A DNA stretch of 64,000 nt from positions 1 through 64,000 of the forward strand of contig JAVBMW010000009.1 of assembly GCA_031551965.1 (NCBI GenBank), in the 5' to 3' direction. The notes beneath the pieces are model-generated. The model searched no databases. It saw only the letters and a program-made list of their open reading frames with translations, and was not told the DNA's origin. The stretch comes from CALVGQ01 sp031551965 (lineage in GTDB: Bacteria; Bacillota_I; Bacilli_A; Erysipelotrichales; Erysipelotrichaceae). The position numbers and the translations under genes are program-made. Positions 26,943 through 35,626 of this stretch are shown one piece after another. Positions within the stretch are counted from its first letter, which is position 1. Each line of letters begins with the position of its first letter.

Positions 26943-27254
26943 TTAAGCTTCGATTTTAGTTACAGTTAATTTAGTATAAGGTTGACGATGACCTTGTTTA
27001 CGATGACTTGATCCGTCTTTTGCTTTATACTTGAAGATAACGATTTTTTTATCTTTACCTTGTTTTTCAACTGTACAAGTAACTTTAGCACCTTTTACGT
27101 ATGGAGCACCTAACTTCATTGTTTTGTCTGAATAAGCAACAACTTTATCAAGAACCACTTCTGATCCTTCTTCTACGTTAAGTTTTTCAACGAAGATAGT
27201 TTGTCCTTCTTCAACACGAAGTTGTTTTCCACCAGTTTCTACGATTGCGTACAT
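26943..27254 (-). CDS. rplU: Ribosomal protein L21
   Basis: 103 residues, canonical L21: YAIVETGGKQLRVEEGQ at the start, then GAPYVKGAKVTCTVEKQGKDKKIVIFKYK and KDGSSHRKQGHRQPYTKL near the end. Binds 23S rRNA. First gene of the rplU-prp-rpmA-obg operon. AAGGAGG precedes the ATG. The upstream leader has the features of the L21 autoregulatory leader. Confidence 0.98.
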   Translation of the reverse strand: MYAIVETGGKQLRVEEGQTIFVEKLNVEEGSEVVLDKVVAYSDKTMKLGAPYVKGAKVTCTVEKQGKDKKIVIFKYKAKDGSSHRKQGHRQPYTKLTVTKIEA

Positions 27255-27364
27255 TATTTTGCACCTCCTTATTTTTTTCTATACTTAGACTCGCCATTTT
27301 AGGAGGCCAAAAGCACTTATTTTCCTAATTTGAGCGGTTGCAGTGCCAATAGAGGGCATACAAC
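27255..27364 (-). promoter_or_regulatory. Ribosomal protein L21 leader
   Basis: The roughly 110-base untranslated leader of rplU contains a stem TTAGGA/TCCTAA (27323-27328 with 27299-27304). It also has a GGCACTGCAACCGCTC-like block whose GCACT can pair with AGTGC further on. This fits the conserved Firmicute L21 leader, thought to bind L21 for feedback control. The assignment is from the sequence pattern and its position before rplU, not from a covariance search. Confidence 0.7.
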
Positions 27365-27370
27365 ATAGTG

Positions 27371-27399
27371 ATTTTAGCACACAACACTGCTACAGTCAA
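27371..27399 (-). promoter_or_regulatory. Strong sigma-A promoter of rplU
   Basis: On the - strand TTGACT (27394-27399) is separated by 17 bases from TAAAAT (27371-27376). This places transcription start near 27364, at the head of the L21 leader. Confidence 0.85.
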
Positions 27400-27449
27400 T
27401 GTTTTTTTTGCATAATCGAACTAAAAGGAATGTCTGAAAAACTGCCTAT

Positions 27450-29219
27450 TTAACGTTCAAATTGTTCCTGCTGAAGTTTAAATAATTCAGCATAACTACC
27501 ATTCAAATCAATCAATTCTTGATGATTTCCTTTTTCTTTTATAATTCCATCTTCAACAACCAAAATTACATGACAAAACTTACTGCTTGATAATCGATGA
27601 CTAATATAAATTGCAGTTTTATCCTTAATTACGATATCATTGAACTTCTCATAGACTTCAGCTTCTGCAAGTGGATCAAGGGCAGCTGTTGGTTCATCTA
27701 AAATAATAATTTTAGAATCTTTATAAATCGTTCTTGCGATGGCAAGTTTTTGTGCTGTTCCACCAGATAGTTCAATTCCCTTTGGATCATACCAACGTCC
27801 TAAATTAGTATTGATTCCATTCGGCTGACTTGCAAAGAAAGATCCAAGTCCAGCTTGTTCGATACTTTTTTGAACTTTTTCAGTGTTCGAATTTCCATCC
27901 TTTAATGCAACATTGTCATGTGCACTTAATTCAAATAATTTATAATCTTGAAATACTATAGATAACAGCTTTAAATAAGTCGATTGAGAGATTTCATTAA
28001 TATCTACTCCATTCATTAAAATTCGACCTTCAGTAGGTTTATATAAGCGTGAAAGCAATTTAATAAATGTTGTCTTTCCAGCACCATTTCTTCCTACGAT
28101 TGATATCCTTTGTCCTTCAGTGATCGTTAAATCAATATTTTTCAATATTAATCGATCTGAATTTGGATATTTAAAACTTACATTTTCAAAAGTTATTTGA
28201 AGTTTTTCATCAACATTAAATGGTAATCCACTATCCAACTCATCAATTTTCATTTCACTCAATTGTACAAAAGCCTCTAACATTTCACTACTTCTATCGA
28301 TCACAAGTAATGATTCCATAATTTTTCGAAGTGAAGAGTCAAAAGTTGATGCAGCACTGATCGTCATTGTAAAAGTTCCAATAGAAAACTGGTTAATAAT
28401 TGTTTGATACCCAACATAACCATAAGTTATCGCTGTTTGTATGATCGATGTAAGAACCGAAACCGCTCCATAAAGGTGTAAATTTTTGAATTCTTCACGA
28501 ACAATTTTTTTAAACATCAAATCATCTACTTGTTTCGACTTATTCATTAAAAAATCAACGGCACCAAATAATCGGATTTCCTTATTAACTTTCACATCTC
28601 TCATCAAACGAATAAAATAGTTAAATGTTTTATTTAAATCAACACCTTTTAATGATTGATGGACTGTTTTTTTCTGAAAATACTTTTGGATCAATGTATT
28701 GACCACAATAATACCAAGCATGATCAAAACAAGATTAATATTGAAGCTGATTAAAATTGCCAAAGTTCCAAGCAGTGTAAATAAACTACTTAAAATCACA
28801 GGTACTGAAATAATAATATCATTGATTTCGCGATGAGTAGCAACCCCGATCGCTCGATGTGTTAAATCAATAAATTTAGGATCTTCTAAATGTGAATATT
28901 CGATCGTCATAACAATTTTAGAAATTTCTCGATACATCGAATTAACTACATTTGAACTTTCTACAGTTACGATTCTATCTAAAATAGAAATCAGAAATGA
29001 AAGCATAAATGGAATTGTAACTGCAAGTAGTACAATGATTCCTAAAACATCTAATCTTTTTAGTCCTAATAATTCATCAAGAATTAGCTTTGGTGCGAAT
29101 ACCGCAACAAATGGTAAGACTGCATTCAATAAACCACTAAATACGCTCGCAAACACATAGCGTCTTGAATGTTTCCAGCAAGACCTCATTATTGAGGTGA
29201 TGACATAACTCTTTTTCAT
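27450..29219 (-). CDS. ABC exporter half-transporter, subunit B
   Basis: 589 residues. An N-terminal six-helix exporter domain (about 1-310) is fused to an ATPase domain. Walker A is GRNGAGKTT, the Q-loop is VFQDYKLF, the signature ELSGGTAQKLAIAR deviates from LSGGQ with LSGGT, and Walker B is IIILDEPTAALDP. The H-loop is in YISHRL. It overlaps the upstream half-transporter by ATGA, so the two probably form a heterodimer. The substrate is unknown; such pairs often export peptides, lipids or drugs. Confidence 0.9.
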   Translation of the reverse strand: MKKSYVITSIMRSCWKHSRRYVFASVFSGLLNAVLPFVAVFAPKLILDELLGLKRLDVLGIIVLLAVTIPFMLSFLISILDRIVTVESSNVVNSMYREISKIVMTIEYSHLEDPKFIDLTHRAIGVATHREINDIIISVPVILSSLFTLLGTLAILISFNINLVLIMLGIIVVNTLIQKYFQKKTVHQSLKGVDLNKTFNYFIRLMRDVKVNKEIRLFGAVDFLMNKSKQVDDLMFKKIVREEFKNLHLYGAVSVLTSIIQTAITYGYVGYQTIINQFSIGTFTMTISAASTFDSSLRKIMESLLVIDRSSEMLEAFVQLSEMKIDELDSGLPFNVDEKLQITFENVSFKYPNSDRLILKNIDLTITEGQRISIVGRNGAGKTTFIKLLSRLYKPTEGRILMNGVDINEISQSTYLKLLSIVFQDYKLFELSAHDNVALKDGNSNTEKVQKSIEQAGLGSFFASQPNGINTNLGRWYDPKGIELSGGTAQKLAIARTIYKDSKIIILDEPTAALDPLAEAEVYEKFNDIVIKDKTAIYISHRLSSSKFCHVILVVEDGIIKEKGNHQELIDLNGSYAELFKLQQEQFER

Positions 29220-30985
29220 ACGACATCCTCCTCATAATATTTCTTTTGAGCATCAAACATTTTAGCATACAAACCATTTTGTTTCATAAGTTCTGCATGG
29301 GTACCTATTTCATTGACACCTTCATTAGAAAGTAATAATATTTTGTCGCAGAATCGAGTGCTCGCTAAACGATGAGAAATAAAGATTGAAGTTTTATTAC
29401 GACTCATCTTAGAAAACTCCTGATAAAGTTGATATTCGGCAATCGCATCGAGTGCCGCAGTTGGTTCATCCAAAACAAGAATATTTGCATCTCGATAAAA
29501 TGCACGAGCGATCGCAACTTTCTGTTTCTGACCTCCACTCAATTCTATACCATTGATATCTGTATATTTTAGCATTTGTGAGTTCAAACCATCTGGACAT
29601 ATTTCAAGAATTGCCTCAAGTTTTGCCTTCTCAACAACTTCTTCTAATCGTTCATTATCGATTTCATTTGATAAAGTAATGTTCTCAGCGAGTGTTGTTG
29701 CATAGAGATTAATATCTTGAAAAACAATGGAAAATTCACTTCGATACTTTAGCAAATCAATTGTATTGATATCCACACCATTTAATTTAATAACTCCAGA
29801 ATCTGGTTTATATAAACGAGACAACAATTTGATAATGGTTGTTTTACCTGCACCATTAACCCCTACTAATGCCAATTTTTCACCTGGTTTAATATCAAAC
29901 GTTAAGTGCTCTAAAATTACTTTCTCAGTTCCTGGGTATGTAAAGGTAACATCACAAAATTCTATTTTGTATTGTCCATTAAAATCAAAAGGAATTGCAT
30001 GAACTTCATCAACTTCATCTGGCTGATCCATGAACTTATAGTAATTTTTAATTGTTCCCATCTGAACTTGTATAAATGAGAAATCTTCAAAACATTTTTT
30101 TAATGCGCCTGAAAATAATGCAGTAGCTGTAAAATAGGTTGTAAACCAATCAAAACTGATTTGATCATTTAAAATTAAATAAATCAACAATAAATACACT
30201 ATTCCATTTTTCACAAATGACAACAATAAATCTAACACTGTGACTTTCCAGTTATGATAAGCAATTTTCTTATAAGTTACATACAAAACATTATACATCG
30301 TTAATAATTTTTCAACGAACCAGCTTGATAAGTCAAACACTCGAATATCTTTACCATAAGAATAATCTCGAGTTACATCATTCCAGTTCCACATTCTTCT
30401 TTCATCCATCGATATACTTTGTTCCAATTCAAGGACTTTACTCATTTCTTTTTTTGTATACAAAAAATATAATATCGTGATGATAAGTAAAAATATTCCT
30501 AACAAGATATGCAAAGATGATAAAGTAACTGTATAAATCATCAACATGACTGCACTCTCTGAAAAAGTAAATAGTCTTGCATACACGCCTTCAAAACCTG
30601 TACTAAAGTTTGTAGCTGCAAATTGAGCAATATTAACTTCTCTTTCCTTTAGAGGATTTTCTAAATCTGCATAATTACGATTAAAGTTTTTACGATTACT
30701 GTCACGAAGCAGTGATGATCTTACCTCTTTTAGTAAACTCAAATAATCATATTTAATGTAAGTTTTTACAAAGCCAGAACCGCCAGCTACAACTACAAAA
30801 ACAAAACAAGTCATCAAAATCACATTGATCCTCTGATGATTCATCATCTCTTGAATCAAGAAGCGCGGTACGATCAATGTTGAAACTGTAAATAGAAATG
30901 TCAATATAATATTCAATATCCATAGAAATGTAATTCTAGGATTAAACTTATATTGATAAATAATCATTCTTTTAAAGTTACTCAT
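29216..30985 (-). CDS. ABC exporter half-transporter, subunit A
   Basis: 589 residues from the ATG at 30985, chosen because AGAGGGG lies four bases upstream; a longer reading to 31045 has no ribosome site. Membrane domain of six helices (about 15-330), then ATPase with Walker A GVNGAGKTT, Q-loop VFQDINLY, signature ELSGGQKQKVAIAR, Walker B ILVLDEPTAALDA and H-loop FISHRL. The signature here is canonical LSGGQ while the partner has LSGGT, a mild asymmetry seen in heterodimeric exporters. An inverted repeat lies just upstream. Confidence 0.9.
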   Translation of the reverse strand: MSNFKRMIIYQYKFNPRITFLWILNIILTFLFTVSTLIVPRFLIQEMMNHQRINVILMTCFVFVVVAGGSGFVKTYIKYDYLSLLKEVRSSLLRDSNRKNFNRNYADLENPLKEREVNIAQFAATNFSTGFEGVYARLFTFSESAVMLMIYTVTLSSLHILLGIFLLIITILYFLYTKKEMSKVLELEQSISMDERRMWNWNDVTRDYSYGKDIRVFDLSSWFVEKLLTMYNVLYVTYKKIAYHNWKVTVLDLLLSFVKNGIVYLLLIYLILNDQISFDWFTTYFTATALFSGALKKCFEDFSFIQVQMGTIKNYYKFMDQPDEVDEVHAIPFDFNGQYKIEFCDVTFTYPGTEKVILEHLTFDIKPGEKLALVGVNGAGKTTIIKLLSRLYKPDSGVIKLNGVDINTIDLLKYRSEFSIVFQDINLYATTLAENITLSNEIDNERLEEVVEKAKLEAILEICPDGLNSQMLKYTDINGIELSGGQKQKVAIARAFYRDANILVLDEPTAALDAIAEYQLYQEFSKMSRNKTSIFISHRLASTRFCDKILLLSNEGVNEIGTHAELMKQNGLYAKMFDAQKKYYEEDVV

Positions 30986-31011
30986 TATTCCCCTCTTTTC
31001 TACACATAAAA

Positions 31012-31030
31012 ATATTGTTTCACACAATAT
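31012..31030. promoter_or_regulatory. Inverted repeat upstream of the ABC exporter
   Basis: ATATTGT (31012-31018) and ACAATAT (31024-31030) form a 7-5-7 inverted repeat about 27-45 bases before the exporter start. It is the size of a typical dimeric repressor site. No regulator gene is adjacent, so the partner is unknown. Confidence 0.4.
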
Positions 31031-31190
31031 CATTTCAATATCCATTATATTTCTATATGAGATACTTTTATATTAAATTAATTAAGTCTCATGATCATAT
31101 TCCCCTTAGTGAAAATAATTATAACCTATAAAACATTTTTTCACAAACTTTTCTTAAATGCTTTATAATTGATTTATGCGAGGTAATCTT

Positions 31191-31658
31191 ATGAAAATAA
31201 CCCATATCAACATCAATGATTTAGAAGAAAAAAGTATTCGAGACAAACATCATGAATATGAATATTATCGTAAAAGAGTTGTTCCTTTTGATCCAAGTAC
31301 ACCTTCAGCTGTTGCAGTATATCGAATTCCTCCGAAAAAAAGTAATTTTCCTTACCATTATCATGTTAAAAATGTTGAAACCTTCTTCATCTTAAGCGGA
31401 AATGGCGAATTAAAGACAGTGGAAGGAATTAAAGCAGTTAAAGCAGGAGACTTTATCCATTTCCCTGCTAACCCTGATGGTGCACATAAACTTACAAACA
31501 CGAGTGAAACTGAAGATTTAGTCTACATTGACTTTGATGCAGTTCATGATTTAGATGTATGTGTTTATCCAGATTCAAACAAAATCGGTATTTGGGGCAA
31601 AAATATCAATCAGTTACATTCCATTGAAAACGAAAAAGATTACTATGATGGAGAATAA
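31191..31658 (+). CDS. Cupin-domain protein
   Basis: 155 residues. A single small beta-barrel: motif 1 PYHYHVKNVETFFILSG (HxH...E) and motif 2 GDFIHFPANPDGAH, with an aspartate-rich C-terminus. A metal-binding cupin, possibly a sugar or small-molecule binder or isomerase; the reaction is not readable. The ATG at 31191 follows GCGAGGT. A TATAAT lies at 31164-31169. It is divergent from the ABC exporter and ends at a terminator before catalase. Confidence 0.85.
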   Translation: MKITHININDLEEKSIRDKHHEYEYYRKRVVPFDPSTPSAVAVYRIPPKKSNFPYHYHVKNVETFFILSGNGELKTVEGIKAVKAGDFIHFPANPDGAHKLTNTSETEDLVYIDFDAVHDLDVCVYPDSNKIGIWGKNINQLHSIENEKDYYDGE

Positions 31659-31663
31659 TCAAA

Positions 31664-31690
31664 GCTGTGTTATAAAATGCACAGTTTTTT
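31664..31690 (+). terminator. Terminator after the cupin gene
   Basis: CTGTGT and GCACAG arms (31665-31670 and 31679-31684) form a six-pair stem with one G-T pair, followed by TTTTTT. Confidence 0.75.
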
Positions 31691-31709
31691 CTTATCTTTC
31701 AGAATAAAA

Positions 31710-31732
31710 TATACTGACATGAGTCTCATGTC
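31710..31732 (+). promoter_or_regulatory. Catalase promoter with 17-bp palindromic operator
   Basis: A TATACT -10 candidate (31710-31715) abuts GACATGAGTCTCATGTC (31716-31732), a perfect 8-1-8 palindrome 30 bases upstream of the catalase start. The palindrome would cover the transcription start, the usual place for a repressor. It does not resemble the PerR box pattern (TTATAAT-type). The -35 box is poor, so an activator is also possible. Confidence 0.6.
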
Positions 31733-31761
31733 GAACATAAATCTGAAAGGAAATTTTAAAA

Positions 31762-33276
31762 ATGGTAGATAAAAAGAAACTTACCAATGAAGTTGGCGCC
31801 CCAGTCGCTGATAATGAAAACTCCTTAACTGCAGGTCCTCGAGGTCCGGTAGTTTTACAAGATGTATGGCTCTTAGAAAAAATGGCTCATTTTAACCGAG
31901 AAGTCATACCAGAACGACGAATGCATGCCAAAGGATGGGGTGCATATGGAAAACTAACAATTACAAATGATATTTCGAAATATACAAAAGCCAAAGTATT
32001 GCAGCCTGGTGCAGTTACTGATTTGTTTATTCGGTTTTCAACAGTTGCCGGTGAGCGCGGTGCAGCTGATGCAGAACGTGATATTCGCGGAACAGCAATT
32101 AAATTTTATACCGAAGAAGGAAACTGGGATTTGGTCGGAAACAATACCCCTACTTTCTTTATTCGTGATGTCCATAATTTTTCTGATTTAAATCGAGCAG
32201 TAAAACGTGATCCTCGCACTGGACTTCGTTCTGCACAAAACAACTGGGATTTTTGGACATTGTTACCTGAATGCCTACACCAAATCACAATTACCATGTC
32301 TGATCGAGGAATTCCTGCTACATTCAGGCACATGGACATGTTTGGCGAACATACATTCTCATTTTACAACAAAGATAATCGTCGAGTTTGGTGCAAATTC
32401 CACTTCTTAACTCAACAAGGAATCAAATGTTTGACTGATAAAGAAGCTGAAATCCTTAGTGGTAAAGATCGCGAAAGTCATGGACGTGATTTATTCGAAG
32501 CAATTGAAAAAGGTGATTATCCTAAATGGACAATGTATGTACAGATCATGACAGAAGATCAAGCAAAATGTCATTATGAAAATCCATTCGACATTACTAA
32601 AACATGGCGAGAAAACGAATACCCTTTAATCAAAGTCGGTGTTTTAGAGCTTAATCGAAACCCAGAAAACTTTTTTGCAGAAGTTGAACAAGCTGCATTC
32701 ACACCTGCTCATGTAGTTCCAGGAATTGGTTTTTCGCCTGATAAATTTTTACAAGGGCGCTTATTTGCCTATGGTGACGCTCAACGTTACCGATTAGGTG
32801 TTAATCATAATCTCATCCCTGTCAATAAGGCAAAAGTTGATGTGAACGAGTATCATCGTGATGGTGCAATGCGTACAGACGGAAATTACGGAAGAACTGT
32901 TGCGTATACTCCAAATAGTTACGGCATTTGGATGGCTCAACCAGAAGTTATGGAACCACCTCTTGAACTTAAAGGTGCAATGTATTGGTATGACCCTAAA
33001 AATGATCCAACAGATGATAACTTTAGGGCTGCCGGTGAATTATATCGAAGCATGTCAGAAAAAAGAAAAGATGAATTAATCGATAACACTGCTCGAAATA
33101 TAGAACCTGTAACTAGGAATATTAAATACAGACACGCAGTTCATTGTTATTTAGCGGATAAAGATTACGGAAGACGTATTGCATGCGCATTGTGCTTAAA
33201 CTTTGATCGAGTCAAAGAACTATCAAAATTATCTAATGATGAATTAAATGAAGTAACGAAATTCCGTGATTGTTAA
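31762..33276 (+). CDS. katA: Monofunctional heme catalase
   Basis: 504 residues, small-subunit clade. Decomposes H2O2. The distal histidine is in ERRMHAKGWGAYG (about residue 55), the distal asparagine in VGNNTPTFFIRD, and the proximal tyrosine in RLFAYGDAQRYRLG. The usual RFSTVAGERG and RDIRGTAIKFYTEEGNWD segments are intact. The ribosome site AAAGGAAA is spaced normally. It lies behind a palindrome-bearing promoter. A catalase in a window otherwise rich in oxygen-sensitive enzymes suggests an aerotolerant anaerobe. It ends 11 bases inside the next gene. Confidence 0.96.
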   Translation: MVDKKKLTNEVGAPVADNENSLTAGPRGPVVLQDVWLLEKMAHFNREVIPERRMHAKGWGAYGKLTITNDISKYTKAKVLQPGAVTDLFIRFSTVAGERGAADAERDIRGTAIKFYTEEGNWDLVGNNTPTFFIRDVHNFSDLNRAVKRDPRTGLRSAQNNWDFWTLLPECLHQITITMSDRGIPATFRHMDMFGEHTFSFYNKDNRRVWCKFHFLTQQGIKCLTDKEAEILSGKDRESHGRDLFEAIEKGDYPKWTMYVQIMTEDQAKCHYENPFDITKTWRENEYPLIKVGVLELNRNPENFFAEVEQAAFTPAHVVPGIGFSPDKFLQGRLFAYGDAQRYRLGVNHNLIPVNKAKVDVNEYHRDGAMRTDGNYGRTVAYTPNSYGIWMAQPEVMEPPLELKGAMYWYDPKNDPTDDNFRAAGELYRSMSEKRKDELIDNTARNIEPVTRNIKYRHAVHCYLADKDYGRRIACALCLNFDRVKELSKLSNDELNEVTKFRDC

Positions 33277-33631
33277 AAGTTATTTGTTGATTATATTAGG
33301 TCTTATTTTACTAGGCATCGGAACTATTGGTATTATCATTCCAATTTTACCGACAATGCCATTCTTGATTCTTGCCTTTAGCTGCTTTGCAGATACTCCA
33401 AAAATTAAAAATTGGCTTTTAAAAAATCGTATGATCTATTATTATATACAAAATTATCAAACCCGAACCTGTTTAAAAAAAGAAGTGGTCATCAAAAGTC
33501 TTGGAACTTTGTGGCTTACATTATTTATATCTATTTTAGTATCGAAAAAAATTGAAATAAATATTTTTCTAATTTTAATTGGCATTTCTGTAACAATTCA
33601 TATTTTATGGATTTCAAAATCACGACAATAA
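33266..33631 (+). CDS. YbaN-family (DUF454) membrane protein
   Basis: 121 residues. Two N-terminal helices with the family pattern LGIGTIGIIIPILPTMPFLILAFSCFA and NWLLKN, then two C-terminal helices. The function of the YbaN family is not known. The start is a GTG that overlaps the catalase end by 11 bases, so translation is probably coupled. Pairing with catalase may mean a shared oxidative or envelope stress role. Confidence 0.8.
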   Translation: MIVKSYLLIILGLILLGIGTIGIIIPILPTMPFLILAFSCFADTPKIKNWLLKNRMIYYYIQNYQTRTCLKKEVVIKSLGTLWLTLFISILVSKKIEINIFLILIGISVTIHILWISKSRQ

Positions 33632-33635
33632 ATAA

Positions 33636-33682
33636 GCAGTGGTTTAAAATGATAAATCATCATTCTTATACCACTGTTTTAA
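33636..33682 (+). terminator. Terminator after the catalase operon
   Basis: CAGTGGT (33637-33643) and ACCACTG (33670-33676), with an inner AATGAT/ATCATT pair, form a long stem followed by TTTTAATATT. Confidence 0.75.
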
Positions 33683-33724
33683 TATTGTAACTTTTTAACA
33701 GAAATTGATATCGGTTCTAAAACT

Positions 33725-34399
33725 TTAGTTTTCTAATACTACAATTTTAAGAATACCAATAATTTTAGTCATATCATAATCATCTAAAACTCCATAAACT
33801 GGATCATAGAATTGTCCTTTAAAGTATATAAGCAAATGATTTTTAGGGGTACCTTTTGCTGAAATTAAACTACAAGTTCCCAAATCCGCTTGTTTTCCCT
33901 TAGTATATGTAAATTTGGAAGCATGTTGAATACCGTAATAATCAAGAGTTTCAATAACCTTACTTAAACTTGCTTGCCATTTTCTACAATTCATTACTTG
34001 AATAACTTCATTAATCGATAAACCTGTTAACATTGCAACACAAGCTTGTCCACAAAGCCCCTCATCTGGTTGTAAGACAAGTGTAATTGAATCAATGTTT
34101 CTTATTGGTTTTTTAATATCATATGGACTATTTTTATTAATACGTGATAGTTGTTCAATAACTTCTAATTCAACTTCACAATTTTTATGATCAAGAATTT
34201 GATTAGCTAACGATTTAATAATCGGAATTAAGTAAAAGCCCTTTCCTTTGGGAATCAATTTGCACTCAAAAGATAAATCATTTACTTTTACATGAACAGG
34301 AATATTCCCTTTTATATTTAAAGTTTCCCAAACATTAAAGGGAATCGGAATATAATAGCGATCATTTTCCATGAAAATATTTGATTTAAAAGAAACCAT
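33725..34399 (-). CDS. DUF1905-like domain fused to a papain-like cysteine peptidase domain
   Basis: 224 residues. The first 90 or so (FNVWETLNIKGNIPVHVKVNDLSF, quoted in part) resemble the DUF1905 beta-barrel. From about residue 105 a C39/papain-like domain follows, with DEGLCGQACVAMLTG giving an oxyanion Gln and nucleophilic Cys, then GTPKNHLLIYFKG with a His and YDPVYG with an Asp. Such C39-like folds are usually on exported or ABC-linked proteins, but no signal peptide is visible here. It is last in a leftward unit behind kptA, with 15 bases between. The combination is unfamiliar to me and the substrate is unknown. Confidence 0.6.
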   Translation of the reverse strand: MVSFKSNIFMENDRYYIPIPFNVWETLNIKGNIPVHVKVNDLSFECKLIPKGKGFYLIPIIKSLANQILDHKNCEVELEVIEQLSRINKNSPYDIKKPIRNIDSITLVLQPDEGLCGQACVAMLTGLSINEVIQVMNCRKWQASLSKVIETLDYYGIQHASKFTYTKGKQADLGTCSLISAKGTPKNHLLIYFKGQFYDPVYGVLDDYDMTKIIGILKIVVLEN

Positions 34400-34414
34400 T
34401 CATTTCCCTCCTAA

Positions 34415-34960
34415 TTATTGCGTATAAATAGAGATAAACTCAGCAGGAATTTCATCTGATAACCAAACATTTTCATTTCCATGATAGAAATTAATGCCTG
34501 ATCGATAAGCTCCTATCGCATCAATAATAAGTATAACCGGTTCATTGCCACGTCTTTTTCCGACTTTTGTTGCGGTTTCAATATCTAATGATAAATGAAC
34601 ATATTGACGATTTTGTGATAAAAGTCCTTTTTTTAATATGCTTTTCACAAATTTTTGAGCTGTTCCATGATAGAGTATTTCATGTGGAATTTGTTTTACT
34701 TTTTTTATTTTCATTTGAATAGAATGACCATAATAAGCTCTTATTCTATCTTTGTTGATTTCATATCTTTTCTTTTCAGATGTTACAACTATTTCAAAAA
34801 TATCATCAATATCAATACCCCAATTATTTTTCTTATTTAAAGATGTAATAAGTTGATCAATTGAAACCCAACCTTCATTATCCATTGTTAATCCATATTC
34901 TTCTGGTGCATGACGAAGAGCATAAGATATTTCTTTACCTAGTTTTAGTAAGTATTTCAT
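34415..34960 (-). CDS. kptA: RNA 2'-phosphotransferase KptA/Tpt1
   Basis: 181 residues. Transfers an internal RNA 2'-phosphate to NAD+, giving ADP-ribose 1'',2''-cyclic phosphate. Motifs are SYALRHAPEEYGL, the RAYYGHS segment (canonical RAxQGHS), ILYHGT and the YVHLS strand. The ATG at 34960 overlaps the trmN6 stop as TGATG and follows AAGGAGA; a GTG one codon earlier is possible. The bacterial role is unclear because no tRNA-splicing pathway makes the substrate. Its place beside an RNA methyltransferase is suggestive. Confidence 0.92.
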   Translation of the reverse strand: MKYLLKLGKEISYALRHAPEEYGLTMDNEGWVSIDQLITSLNKKNNWGIDIDDIFEIVVTSEKKRYEINKDRIRAYYGHSIQMKIKKVKQIPHEILYHGTAQKFVKSILKKGLLSQNRQYVHLSLDIETATKVGKRRGNEPVILIIDAIGAYRSGINFYHGNENVWLSDEIPAEFISIYTQ

Positions 34961-35625
34961 CACATACTCTCCTTTTGCGCTCTTTTCATAATTTTTGGCT
35001 GTAATACACGAAGATTCCCTTGATAGCTTTTTACAAACTCGATCAGCACAGCCGTTGCCTCGTCTTTATTCTCATCATAAATGATTTGCATTTCTTTGGG
35101 GCGAAGTTTTGATTTGGAGGCTATTTCAAAAATATCCGTAATTCTTGAAGCACGATGCACCAAATAAAAGCGACCATTTTCATTTAATGAGGATAATACA
35201 GCACTAAATAAAGTTTCAAGCGTTAATGTATTTTCATGACGGGCAAATCTAAGAAATTCATTTTCATTGATATGACCATCAATTTTTGTATCAAAATAAG
35301 GTGGATTACACACAACCACATCCACTTTTGGAAGTTCAGTATTGGTCACATCTCCATGGATCAAAGTAAAATTTAAAACTTTATTATATTCTAAATTTTC
35401 TTTTGCCAGTTCAAGCGCTTCTTTAAATAAATCAATTCCATAAATATGATTAGGGCTCTGAAGACTTGCATATAACATCAAAGCACCATTATTACATCCA
35501 ATATCAAGTACTGTTTCTCCGTTATTTATTTTCATAAAAAGGCCCAAAAGAGCTGTATCAGTATTGCATCTGAACATGTCTTTTCTTTGATTTAAATAAA
35601 TATTTGTACCTGATAAATAATCCAT
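34960..35625 (-). CDS. trmN6: tRNA1(Val) (adenine(37)-N6)-methyltransferase-like
   Basis: 221 residues. Rossmann-fold SAM methyltransferase of the YfiC/TrmN6 family. SAM motif I is VLDIGCNNGALML, the target motif is VVVCNPPYFD (NPPY, typical of adenine N6 methylation), and the tail YQGNLRVLQPKIMKRAQKES is basic. The ATG at 35625 is preferred to one at 35637 that abuts the AGAGG ribosome site with no spacer. It sits in a co-directional unit from dnaE to the peptidase. Confidence 0.88.
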   Translation of the reverse strand: MDYLSGTNIYLNQRKDMFRCNTDTALLGLFMKINNGETVLDIGCNNGALMLYASLQSPNHIYGIDLFKEALELAKENLEYNKVLNFTLIHGDVTNTELPKVDVVVCNPPYFDTKIDGHINENEFLRFARHENTLTLETLFSAVLSSLNENGRFYLVHRASRITDIFEIASKSKLRPKEMQIIYDENKDEATAVLIEFVKSYQGNLRVLQPKIMKRAQKESM

Positions 35626-35626
35626 T

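Noticed and set aside
31684..31762. PerR box before catalase
   Set aside because: The upstream sequence lacks a TTATAAT-N-ATTATAA type repeat; the only symmetric element is the 17-bp palindrome.
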